Made by a program: the position numbers and the translations under genes. A stretch of 64,000 nucleotides of DNA. It comes from JBFWWP01 sp050246115. GTDB taxonomy: Bacteria > Planctomycetota > UBA8108 > UBA1146 > JAJFFE01. Within the stretch, counting starts at the first letter, position 1; each line of letters opens with the position of its first letter. Below, in pieces: positions 27,087 to 34,975 of the stretch. The notes below the pieces were generated by a model, which worked only from the letters and a program-made list of their open reading frames with translations, searched no databases and was not told where the DNA came from. The stretch lies in assembly GCA_050246115.1 (NCBI GenBank), contig JBFWWP010000007.1, forward strand, positions 62,001-126,000, given 5' to 3'.

Positions 27087-27608
27087 TCACGGCAACGCGT
27101 GGTTGGCGGCCAGCCACTCTGAGCGCAGCACCGCATAGCCGAACGTGTCCATGAGCACTCCGTCGCTGGTTCGCCAGGCTTGGCGGTGGTGTGCCTCGCG
27201 GAGGTAGCCGCAGCGCTCGAACACCCGACGCATGCCAACGTTGTCCGCACGGGTGTAACCCGCCAGGCGATGCCGGTTGGGAATCGACGAGAACACGAAG
27301 CCCGTAACCCAGCGAAGTACGGCGGTCCCCACGCCGGTGCCGCGAGCGGCGTCAGCCACGCGCAGATCGATCAGTGGGGTGACGTCGGCCAAGTCGAACA
27401 CGCGCACCACGGCCTGAATGCTGCCAGCCGCATCGCAAGACAGAAACGCTCGTGTCTCCGGACTCTCGAAGTAGCCTGCGGCCGCACGCTCGCGAACCCA
27501 CGTCGGGTCGGTCTTCGGCTGGGCGTGGTAAGGCCATGTCTGGGCCGGAAACCACGTGGCGAGCCGCTCGGTGTCCGTCCCGCGAATCTCTTGGAATTCC
27601 ATGTCCAT
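27087..27608 (-). CDS. GNAT-family N-acetyltransferase
   Basis: A 173-residue acetyltransferase that would move acetyl from acetyl-CoA to an unknown amine. The acetyl-CoA loop is visible as DAARGTGVGTAVLRWVTGF, followed by the typical DNVGMRRVFERCGYLREAHH segment of RimJ-like members. ATG codons at 27608 and 27602 are both possible. Convergent with the phosphatase gene. Confidence 0.87.
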   Translation of the reverse strand: MDMEFQEIRGTDTERLATWFPAQTWPYHAQPKTDPTWVRERAAAGYFESPETRAFLSCDAAGSIQAVVRVFDLADVTPLIDLRVADAARGTGVGTAVLRWVTGFVFSSIPNRHRLAGYTRADNVGMRRVFERCGYLREAHHRQAWRTSDGVLMDTFGYAVLRSEWLAANHALP

Positions 27609-27866
27609 CCGGTCTCGGCCAATCGCCTACGAATGGTCCGACGAACACGACGAAGGTCCACCCGGGAAACCACGTCGAAGACATCGAGAGCAACGATCTC
27701 CATGCCGCGGCTCGTTGCCGCCCCGGGATCGCGCGCAGCGCGTTGGCGCAGAAGGTCTGCGCTCGCTCGGCGCCACGCCCGACGAGTCGTCGATGTCGCG
27801 GCCACCGAAGGTACTTCACGCTGTTGCGGCAGACCCGGTGTCGGACCCTTCGTAGCGGTGACCGAG

Positions 27867-28919
27867 TCAGCGCGGCTCAGCGGCTGGCGGCCGGACCAGT
27901 GCGCGCATGCGCTCCCGCCAGGCAGCGAAGCGGCCGTCGGCCCGAAGCGGGCGCAGGTCGCCATCGTTTTGCACCATGTCGAGCGTGATCGTCGGGTGGA
28001 CGAGCGACCGCTCGAGGGTCTCGTAGCAGGCATCGATGCGTCCGTCGAGCGATTGCGAACACGCGAGGTTGTAGTCGAGGAGCGCCACCTCCTGAGCAAT
28101 GCCGGCCCGCAACTCTTCGCGCGCACGCTGCGACAGGTCCATGAGGATCACGCGCTTGAGTTGATAGTGCTTGATCGCGGAGGCGTAGTCTTGAATGCGG
28201 TAGTAGACCTCGGCGAGATCCGTGTGGGCGCCAATGATCTCGGGCAGGTTGGCCGGGGTCGGGGGCTGACCAACGATCGCGAGGTTCGACTCGATCTGAC
28301 TCTGCACGAGAGAGCGATCCCCGAGACGGGCCAGCAAGTAGGAAGCCTCGACCGCGCACCAAGGCTCGGTGAGGAAGTCGCGGGCCAGGGCTCGAAGTTC
28401 ACCCTGAAGCCGTTGCAGCGTGGGCTCGGTCATCACGCCTCGGAGGTCACCCAGCGCGATGCTGGCCCGAGTGCGTAGCTCGCGCACCGCGTCCTCATCG
28501 GTGAGGATGGCGAGCATGGCGAGGCCCGCCTCCTCCCCCAACACCGTCAGTGAGTCGAACTGACCGTAGTAGATGAGCGAACTCTCCTCGCGGATCGACC
28601 GCTCGAGTTCGGCGCGTGCGAGGGCACCGACGAGTTCGGCGAGGAGACGCTCCTTACCGCTCTCGACCAGAAGTCCGCGCACGATCGGAACCACCGCGGG
28701 ACCGAGCCGGGTCAACTCGGCAGCGGCCCCGGCGTCGCCGCCGATCCAGCGACCGGCGACCGCAAGCGCGTGCGCCGGCTCGACCGGTGCGTTCTGCGCG
28801 CGCGGCGCGGGAGGGGTTGACGACGCGGGCTGCGCGCCGCAGATGGTCGTGAGGGCGGGCAGCAGCGACGCGGTCGCGAGAGCGCGGAGCAGCCGGCAAC
28901 GAACGGAGCGAGTACGCAC
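27867..28919 (-). CDS. Secreted HEAT/TPR repeat protein
   Basis: 350 residues with a cleavable signal (LLRALATASLLPALTTICGAQ) and an Ala/Pro-rich start. The middle has HEAT-like helical pairs (LTDEDAVRELRTRASIALGD). The C-terminal part has TPR-like segments (IGAHTDLAEVYYRIQDYASA; LLDYNLACSQSLDGRIDACY) and ends with LRPLRADGRFAAWRERM. That ending is common in TPR proteins, where it closes the last repeat. A periplasmic scaffold is the likely role; the partner is unknown. Confidence 0.7.
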   Translation of the reverse strand: MRTRSVRCRLLRALATASLLPALTTICGAQPASSTPPAPRAQNAPVEPAHALAVAGRWIGGDAGAAAELTRLGPAVVPIVRGLLVESGKERLLAELVGALARAELERSIREESSLIYYGQFDSLTVLGEEAGLAMLAILTDEDAVRELRTRASIALGDLRGVMTEPTLQRLQGELRALARDFLTEPWCAVEASYLLARLGDRSLVQSQIESNLAIVGQPPTPANLPEIIGAHTDLAEVYYRIQDYASAIKHYQLKRVILMDLSQRAREELRAGIAQEVALLDYNLACSQSLDGRIDACYETLERSLVHPTITLDMVQNDGDLRPLRADGRFAAWRERMRALVRPPAAEPR

Positions 28920-29020
28920 AGGTTAAACTCCTCGGTTGGTGAAACCGTCACGGCGGGGTCCCCGCGGCGGGCGGCGAACCGTTCGAGTTAGTGTAGTCCA
29001 AGAGCGAGCCTCGGCCCACC

Positions 29021-29047
29021 CACTCATGCCCCACGAACGAGTGGGGC
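29021..29047 (+). promoter_or_regulatory. Two mutually exclusive hairpins before the 29177 gene
   Basis: GCCCCAC-gaacga-GTGGGGC (29028-29047) is a perfect 7-bp stem. An alternative CACTC (29021-29025) with GAGTG (29039-29043) uses part of the same bases. It lies 130 bp upstream of the dehydrogenase start, so it may be a leader structure or simply a terminator. Low certainty. Confidence 0.25.
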
Positions 29048-29176
29048 TTCCCGAGTGCGGACTGACGAAGCACTCGACGAGTTCGAGTAGCGCTCGGAGT
29101 ACGGCAGCGCGGCCAGGAGCGCTATGGCAACCGACCGGCGAGCCGGATCGACTTACGCGACGGGGAGGGAGCCAGC

Positions 29177-30184
29177 GTGACCGTGGATCTCGTCATTTGC
29201 GGCTTGGGTGCGATCGGCGAACGCGTAGCGGCGTTGGCCCGATTGACGGCTCGGGCTCACGGGGGCCGGGTGGCCCTCGTCGACCGCGACGAGTCCGTGC
29301 GGCGACGGTTCGAGGCTCCCGCAAGCGACGCGGAGGTGTTCTCGTGCCTCGGCGACGCCTTGGAGCGGCGGCCGGGGTCGGTGGTCGTCCTCTCGACCGC
29401 CAGTGCATTCGAGACCGTGGTTCCCGATCTGCGAGTGGCCTGCGCCGCAGGCGCTCCTGTGCTGACCACCTGCGAGGAGGCAGCCTGGCCCTTCGCCCGC
29501 CACGGGGCCCTCGCGCGAGAGGTGGACGAACTGGCCCGAGCGGCGGGCGTGGCGATCGTGGGGGTCGGGATCAACCCGGGCTTCCTGCTCGACTTTCTAC
29601 CGGCCGTGATCGCTGCGCCGTACCCGGAACCCGAGCTGATCCTCGTCGAACGTCGGGTCGACGTTTCGACTCGGCGACGAGCCCTCCAGACCAAAGTCGG
29701 AGTGGGGTTGAAAGTCGCGGAGTTCCGGCGGCTCGCGCAGCTCGGCGAAGTCGGCCACCGCGGCCTCACCGAGTCGCTGCACCTACTTGGGGCAGGACTC
29801 GGCGCGAGCTGGGACACCGTCGAGACGACTCTGGAACCGGTGGTGGCAACTACGGACACGGCGGGACCAGACGGCAGCGTGATCCGCTGTGGCGATTGTC
29901 TGGGCGTGGAGCACCGCGGCCTGGCCTACCAAGCAGGACGAGTCCGAGTACGCCTGGAGCTTCGAATGACATACGGCGAAGCCCAACCGGTGGATGCGGT
30001 GGGCCTCCTGGGTCCCCCGCCCTTGCCGGCACGGTTCGAAGTGTCTGGAGGCGTGCCCGGGGACGAAGGGACAGCGCGGATCGTGCTCGCGACCGTGCCC
30101 GCCGTGCTCCGGACGGAGCCAGGACTGCGCACGGTGCTCGACCTCCCCGGTGGGGTGCGCGCGCGGTGGGGGCTCGAGCACTGA
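29177..30184 (+). CDS. NAD(P)-binding oxidoreductase, diaminopentanoate/dihydrodipicolinate reductase-like
   Basis: 335 residues from a GTG start with GGGAGGGAG five bases upstream. The N-terminal Rossmann motif is ICGLGAIGERVAALAR. The middle resembles 2,4-diaminopentanoate dehydrogenase and related DapB-like enzymes: TTCEEAAWPFARHGALAREV, then VGVGINPGFLLDFLPAV. Those enzymes act on amino acid substrates, the former in ornithine degradation. A rocD gene lies 25 kb away, too far to argue for a pathway. The C-terminal half is beta-rich and less typical. Confidence 0.72.
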   Translation: MTVDLVICGLGAIGERVAALARLTARAHGGRVALVDRDESVRRRFEAPASDAEVFSCLGDALERRPGSVVVLSTASAFETVVPDLRVACAAGAPVLTTCEEAAWPFARHGALAREVDELARAAGVAIVGVGINPGFLLDFLPAVIAAPYPEPELILVERRVDVSTRRRALQTKVGVGLKVAEFRRLAQLGEVGHRGLTESLHLLGAGLGASWDTVETTLEPVVATTDTAGPDGSVIRCGDCLGVEHRGLAYQAGRVRVRLELRMTYGEAQPVDAVGLLGPPPLPARFEVSGGVPGDEGTARIVLATVPAVLRTEPGLRTVLDLPGGVRARWGLEH

Positions 30185-30270
30185 GTCGGCCCCGCCGCCA
30201 CTGGGGTCGGGGCACGTCCTAGCCTTTCATCGCACGCAGGCCCGCGATCGGCGTGGGGTTGTACAGTCAA

Positions 30271-30295
30271 ACCCCGTCAGGCAGACCCCGTCAGG
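30271..30295 (+). repeat. Short tandem repeat, 14-bp period
   Basis: ACCCCGTCAGG occurs twice (30271-30281 and 30285-30295), separated by three bases, in the gap between convergent genes. It is too short to assign a role. Confidence 0.4.
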
Positions 30296-30382
30296 TTCAC
30301 GCCGACGATCCTGCCGCCCGGGCCCTCGTCGCTCAAAGGACGATGACGAATTGCGACGAGCGTGTCGATCGAGCCACGGCAG

Positions 30383-30402
30383 GCGGCCCCGTGGGGCTGC
30401 CG
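30383..30402 (-). terminator. GC-rich hairpin after rsmB
   Basis: GGCGGCCCC and GGGGCTGCC surround a two-base centre with one wobble position. It lies just past the rsmB stop codon in the direction of that operon. There is no T-run, so termination is only suspected. Confidence 0.3.
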
Positions 30403-30424
30403 GCGGGTGGCCGGCCAGCCCCAG

Positions 30425-31822
30425 TCAGCGACGTTGGAGCAACGCTCCGTACCCGCCGTCTCCGCCGTCGTCGCCGGGTAGAACCTCGCGTTCCTCCACG
30501 AGCCGCAGCTCCGGATGGGACTGGAGCACGCTCTGCACGACCTGAGCATTCTCGATCGGCTCGATGGAGCACGTCGTGTACAGCAGTTGTCCCGCGGGTG
30601 CGACATGGCCGGCAGCGGCTCGGAGGAGTTTCAGCTGCTTCTGCTGCAGGGCACGCAGATTCTCGGGAAGAATGCGCCAACGCGCCTCGTGACGCCGTGA
30701 CAGCACGCCAGTGTTGGAGCACGGTGCGTCGACGGTGACTTGGTCGAAGTCGCGGCCGAGGCGGAGGCGCTCCGGGTCATCGCCAATCTCCTTGAGCTCG
30801 ACCCGGCGGTGGTCGAACAGTTTGAGCCGTTCCAGGTTCTCGCGCAAAGTGTCCAAGCGGGCTCGATTTACGTCGCAAGCCAGGACCTGGGTGGTCGGCG
30901 CCCGGTCGAGGTATGTCGCGAGCTTACCACCGGGCGCGGCGCACAGGTCCAACATTGTGGCATGCTCCCGCCTCGGGAGCATCAGCGCGAGCGCTCGCGC
31001 GGTCCCGTCTTGGACCCAGAACTCGCCCGCTCCGTATCCCGGCAGGTTGGCGATGTCACCCACGCGGCGGACACGGAAGGCGGCCGGGTCGTGGGTGCCC
31101 TCGAGCTCGATGCCCACGACCGACAGCCGGCGCACGTAGTTCTGCGGGCTGACCCCCGACCGGAGCACGATCGTCGTCGCGGGCGGGCGGTTGTTCCAGC
31201 GGAGCATCTCGAGCAATCGCGGTTCGTCGAAGCGGCCGAGCCAAAGACGAAGAACGTCCGGAGGGTGCGAGAACTTCACTCCCAGCATTTCGGGGAGGTT
31301 CTGGTGACGCGACGGCAGCTTCAACTGGGGGACCTGCACCCAGTGTTCCGTGCCGTAGATCGAGCGGGGATCCTCCAGTTGCTCCGGACTGTCCGGATGA
31401 AAGCTGAACTCGTCACAGCCACGGCGCAACGTGGCGTTGAGGAAGCCCCGCAGGCGACTCCGCATCGGAGCCGGGTGCTCGCCAGCGAAACACTGCTCCC
31501 AGGCCGCGACGGTGGTGTCGCAAACGGCGTGGGGCGGCGTCTCCAGATACATCCGCTGATACAGGCCGAGGGCCAGGGCAATCCGGATCGATCGCGGACT
31601 TCGATCCAGGGAGCGGTGGGCAAGGGCCTGTGATACCGCACGTAAAGTGTTGCGATGGCGAACGTTACCGTAACAGAGCTCGGCGACGAGGCCGCGGTCG
31701 CGGGGTTCGAGCTCGCAGTTTGCAAAATACGCGTGGAGCAACTCGTCAATGTGGGCGCCATAGGTCTCGTCCCAATGGACCAACAATCGGAGTGCCGCCG
31801 ACCGGGTGCCAAACGAACTCAT
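30425..31822 (-). CDS. rsmB: 16S rRNA (cytosine-C5) methyltransferase RsmB-like
   Basis: The start at 31822 gives 465 residues. The N-terminal NusB-like helical domain (RDRGLVAELCYGNVRHRNTL) is typical of RsmB, which methylates C967 of 16S rRNA. The SAM domain shows LDLCAAPGGKLATYL, the first Cys motif VDAPCSNTGVLSRR and the second LLYTTCSIEPIEN, both needed in this family. Its ATG overlaps the fmt stop (ATGA, 31819-31822). It is the last gene of the M50-scpA-fmt-rsmB run; fmt-rsmB adjacency is common in bacteria. Confidence 0.94.
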   Translation of the reverse strand: MSSFGTRSAALRLLVHWDETYGAHIDELLHAYFANCELEPRDRGLVAELCYGNVRHRNTLRAVSQALAHRSLDRSPRSIRIALALGLYQRMYLETPPHAVCDTTVAAWEQCFAGEHPAPMRSRLRGFLNATLRRGCDEFSFHPDSPEQLEDPRSIYGTEHWVQVPQLKLPSRHQNLPEMLGVKFSHPPDVLRLWLGRFDEPRLLEMLRWNNRPPATTIVLRSGVSPQNYVRRLSVVGIELEGTHDPAAFRVRRVGDIANLPGYGAGEFWVQDGTARALALMLPRREHATMLDLCAAPGGKLATYLDRAPTTQVLACDVNRARLDTLRENLERLKLFDHRRVELKEIGDDPERLRLGRDFDQVTVDAPCSNTGVLSRRHEARWRILPENLRALQQKQLKLLRAAAGHVAPAGQLLYTTCSIEPIENAQVVQSVLQSHPELRLVEEREVLPGDDGGDGGYGALLQRR

Positions 31823-32796
31823 GCTACCGACTCCCCTCCCTCGAAACGGTCGCCGATCGAAATCCGTGTGCCCCGCAAAAAGTCGGCTGCCGGAAGTGGC
31901 TTGCCACCGGCCCGCTGCAGAACGGTTGCCGCGACGGCTTCGGTGCCACCGGCACCGCACGCCACGCGGACCCCTTGCGCACCGACCCCCAAGATCGTGC
32001 CCGGATCTGCAGATCCGTGCTCCGGGGCGACCGGATGCGCTCGATCGAAGAAGACGAGCACGCCATCCGGTGCGGCGCGAGCTTGCCACCGGGAGAAGGT
32101 GCGTGGCCACGGCGTCATCGCCAACACCTGCCTGGCGATGCGTTCGGCGGGGAAGGACCAGTCGATCCACCCTTCGGCCTTGGTCAGCGGCGGCGCAAAC
32201 GTTACTCGCGCGGGATCCTGCTCCGTTAGGGAGACCTCGCCACTCTCCAGCCTCGGCAGCCATTCCTCGACCAAGTCCGCACAGGCCTGTGCGAGTCGCA
32301 ACTCGAGCTCCGGGCGAGTCAGCGACTCGGGGACAGGACACGGCCGCTGGTCGACGATCGGACCCGCGTCCATTTCGCGCACCATTCGGTACAGAGTGAC
32401 GCCGTGCTGTCTCTCGCCCGCGAGAATGGCCCGTGCTACCGGCGCTGCGCCGCGGTATCGCGGGAGCATGGACGGGTGGAGATTGTAGCAATGGCGCGGA
32501 ACGGCGTTCAGGAATCCGCGAGTGAGGAAGATCCTGAAGTCAGCAACAATACAAAGCTTAGCCTGCGCCTGATCGATTAGTCGCCGACCGTGCTCCCGAG
32601 CGAGGGTCGCCACCTCGTGGTACTCCAACCCAAGCTCCCGCGCTCGGGACTTGATCGGCGTGGGCGCTGGAGTGCCGTGGCGGCCGCGAATCGCGTCGGG
32701 GACCGTGCCCACCACGATGGCCCCCGGCCGGCGCGCGGCCAACCGGTCCAAGATGGGCAGTCCGAGGGCCCCGGAGCCGAGGAAGAGCAGGCTCAA
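31819..32796 (-). CDS. fmt: Methionyl-tRNA formyltransferase
   Basis: It formylates initiator Met-tRNA using 10-formyl-THF. It is 325 residues if it begins at TTG 32796, which overlaps the scpA stop codon (TTGA, 32793-32796). The frame remains open further upstream but there runs through scpA. Family motifs: LLFLGSGALGLPILDRL, the HPSMLPRYRGAAPVARAILA formyl-binding stretch, GVTLYRMVREMDAGPI, and AEGWIDWSFPAERIARQVLA. Coupling to scpA by overlap supports the TTG choice. A def gene is not adjacent, unlike in many bacteria. Confidence 0.93.
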   Translation of the reverse strand: MSLLFLGSGALGLPILDRLAARRPGAIVVGTVPDAIRGRHGTPAPTPIKSRARELGLEYHEVATLAREHGRRLIDQAQAKLCIVADFRIFLTRGFLNAVPRHCYNLHPSMLPRYRGAAPVARAILAGERQHGVTLYRMVREMDAGPIVDQRPCPVPESLTRPELELRLAQACADLVEEWLPRLESGEVSLTEQDPARVTFAPPLTKAEGWIDWSFPAERIARQVLAMTPWPRTFSRWQARAAPDGVLVFFDRAHPVAPEHGSADPGTILGVGAQGVRVACGAGGTEAVAATVLQRAGGKPLPAADFLRGTRISIGDRFEGGESVA

Positions 32797-33632
32797 GCGG
32801 CGTGTCGTTTCTGCAGGTGGATCTCGGAGCCGCCGGGCTCCTGGGTGATCCGGACGAGCTGCAGTCGAGCCATCTCCAAAATGGCCAAGAAGTGGGCAAT
32901 GAGGACGCCAACGCTTGCGTCCTGCGGAAACAGCTCGCGGAACACGAAAGTAGTGTCCGGGGCCTGCTCCAGACGGGCGTGCAGGACGCGAATCACAGCT
33001 TCGACCGGCACCTCGTCGAACTCGATGACCCGGACTTGGTCCCGACTCCGGGCGGCATCGACGATGCGCTGGAAGGCGGCACACAGGTCCCAGAGGGTGA
33101 CCTCACCCAGCTCGAGAACTGCTTCGGGCTCGGGGATCTCGTCCGGCGGGATCCGCTCGAAGCACAGGCCGCGCTGCCGGTGCACCCCTTCGAGCAGAAC
33201 CGCGCGTTCCTTGATGTCGCGATAAGCGAGGAGCTGCTCGACCAGTCCCGTGCGCGGATCCTCGAGCTCCGCCTCGAGGAGTTCGTCGTCCTCGGCATCC
33301 TCGAGCTGCGGCAGGAGCATGCGCGACTTGATCTCCATGAGGCGCGCTGCGAGCACCAGGAACTCGCCGGCTTCGGATAAGTTCAGCAGACCGGACCGCT
33401 CGAGCTGAGATACGTGCTCGAGGTACTGCTCGAGGATCGCGGCGATCGGTATGTCGAAGATGTCGATCTCGTTCTTGTGGATCAGGTACAGCAAGAGATC
33501 GAGCGGCCCCGCGTAGGTCGTGAGGTGGGCGGAGAACCGGTGAGCCTCGGCGGGCACCACAGCCCCCGGTTGCGGGGTCGGGGTCTGTCCGCGACCCGCT
33601 TGGGGGTCTTCTTCGGTGGTTCTACGAATCAA
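32793..33632 (-). CDS. scpA: Segregation and condensation protein A
   Basis: Kleisin subunit that bridges SMC with ScpB for chromosome condensation. 279 residues from a TTG at 33632; the first 35 residues are a variable Pro-rich extension. The N-terminal signature AGPLDLLLYLIHKNEIDIFD is diagnostic, followed by FLVLAARLMEIKSRMLLP and an acidic linker, and a winged-helix C-terminus (VGVLIAHFLAILEMARL). No scpB is seen in the window. No strong ribosome site precedes the TTG, so the exact start is uncertain. Confidence 0.93.
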   Translation of the reverse strand: MIRRTTEEDPQAGRGQTPTPQPGAVVPAEAHRFSAHLTTYAGPLDLLLYLIHKNEIDIFDIPIAAILEQYLEHVSQLERSGLLNLSEAGEFLVLAARLMEIKSRMLLPQLEDAEDDELLEAELEDPRTGLVEQLLAYRDIKERAVLLEGVHRQRGLCFERIPPDEIPEPEAVLELGEVTLWDLCAAFQRIVDAARSRDQVRVIEFDEVPVEAVIRVLHARLEQAPDTTFVFRELFPQDASVGVLIAHFLAILEMARLQLVRITQEPGGSEIHLQKRHAA

Positions 33633-33678
33633 GTCTTCGATCCATCACGGTCCAAAAGGGCGCGACGTGCGGCCGGGC

Positions 33679-34371
33679 TCAGTTCCCCACGAGCGCACGC
33701 ACGACGTCGTAAATCTCCAAGAACAGGTACTGCGTCCAGCGGCTGTACCGCTCCTGTTGCCAGTAGAGGAGGGCAAAGACCAAGAGCATTCCGAGAAAAC
33801 CGATGCGCTCGTAGTGCCGGCGAAGGACTGGAGGGAGAAGATACTTCGCGACGTGGTGACCGTCGAGGGGCGGAATGGGCAGAAGATTGAAAATCGCGAG
33901 AGCGACGTTCACTTTGGCGAGATACGCCAACGCGGACCACGCCAGGTGGCTGAGCTGCGCGGGCGGTCCCGGGGGAGGCGCGCCGCGCTCGAGAACTTCC
34001 AGACGCCCGAGAATCACGAGAACAGCCAACAGCACGGCGCAGATGAGCAGATGGGTGACGACTCCAGCGAGGGCCACGACGATTCCGCCGACGTGGCGCG
34101 GGCGTAGATTCTCGGCAATGACGGGGACGGGCTTGGCCCAGCCCATGACGAAGCCGCCGAGGGTCGTGGCCGCGACGGGCACGATCACCGACCCGAACCA
34201 GTCCAGGTTCGGGAGCGGATTGAGCGTAATCCGACCCTGATCGCGGGCCGTCCGATCGCCGAACCAGAGCGCCGCCACGGCGTGTGCCAGCTCATGGAGG
34301 ACGATCGAGTACACCAAGCCGACGCACACCACCGCCATCAACCACGGACCCTGCAGTTCTGGCAATCCCAC
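33679..34371 (-). CDS. M50-family intramembrane metalloprotease (site-2 protease-like)
   Basis: A zinc protease embedded in the membrane. HELAHAVAALWFG gives the HExxH ligands within a hydrophobic helix, and NLLPIPPLDGHHVAKYLLP supplies the third ligand Asp (LDG). Five or six hydrophobic segments are visible. The start is unclear: GTG at 34371 has AAGGA very close and begins just before the first helix. The frame stays open to 34524, but that would overlap the divergent kdsC gene. Sits 46 bp upstream of scpA. M50 proteases of this size without PDZ domains are often of unknown target. Confidence 0.85.
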   Translation of the reverse strand: MGLPELQGPWLMAVVCVGLVYSIVLHELAHAVAALWFGDRTARDQGRITLNPLPNLDWFGSVIVPVAATTLGGFVMGWAKPVPVIAENLRPRHVGGIVVALAGVVTHLLICAVLLAVLVILGRLEVLERGAPPPGPPAQLSHLAWSALAYLAKVNVALAIFNLLPIPPLDGHHVAKYLLPPVLRRHYERIGFLGMLLVFALLYWQQERYSRWTQYLFLEIYDVVRALVGN

Positions 34372-34441
34372 CGTCCTTTCCGCCCCGGTCCGACCGGAAT
34401 TTCCAGTCACCCGGGCAGGCCCGAGGTTAGACTTTGCGCCC

Positions 34442-34975
34442 ATGAGTAGCGAGATCCCCGCCGCGTTTCGTGGCAGCCACCCCCGCCTCCTGATCCTCGA
34501 CGTCGACGGTGTGCTCACCGACAATCAAATCTGGCTCAACGGCGAAGAGGGAGAGTGGAAGGCATTCTTCGTGCCCGACGGCACCGGGCTGCGGCTCCTG
34601 CAGCTGGTCGGCGTCGAGGTGGCCTTCGTTTCCGGGCGGGCGTCCGCGGTCGTGCACCGTCGCGCGCGGGAGATGAAGATCGAGCGCCACCACTCCGGCG
34701 TCCACCGGAAGGGCGAGTTCGTCGTCGACTTGCTCGCCGAAACGGCGGTCCCCGCCGAGCAGGCGGTGTTCGTGGGTGACGACCTGATCGACATCCCCGC
34801 AATGCAGGCCGTCCGCCTCCCAGTCGCAGTGGCCAACGCGCACGCGGACGTCCGGAAAGCAGCGTGCGCGGTCACGACTCGCCCCGGTGGCGAGGGCGCG
34901 GTGCGCGAGGTCTGTGAGTGGATCCTCGCGGCCCGGGGTGAGTGGGAGCTGGCAAAGGAGAGGTACCTTCGATGA
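34442..34975 (+). CDS. kdsC: KdsC-like 3-deoxy-D-manno-octulosonate 8-phosphate phosphatase
   Basis: A cytosolic HAD phosphatase that makes KDO for LPS. 177 residues, the normal size of this capless tetrameric family. HAD motif I is LLILDVDGVLTD, then NGEEGEWKAFFVPDGTGLRL, motif II VAFVSGRAS, and motif IV VFVGDDLIDIPAM. Other C0 HAD enzymes look similar, but the LptC/OstA-like gene directly behind supports KDO metabolism. Its stop codon overlaps that gene's ATG (ATGA, 34972-34975). Confidence 0.88.
   Translation: MSSEIPAAFRGSHPRLLILDVDGVLTDNQIWLNGEEGEWKAFFVPDGTGLRLLQLVGVEVAFVSGRASAVVHRRAREMKIERHHSGVHRKGEFVVDLLAETAVPAEQAVFVGDDLIDIPAMQAVRLPVAVANAHADVRKAACAVTTRPGGEGAVREVCEWILAARGEWELAKERYLR

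Noticed and set aside
31819..33084. 421-residue form of fmt and 688-residue form of rsmB
   Set aside because: The extra N-terminal parts run over scpA and fmt in other frames and lack family similarity.
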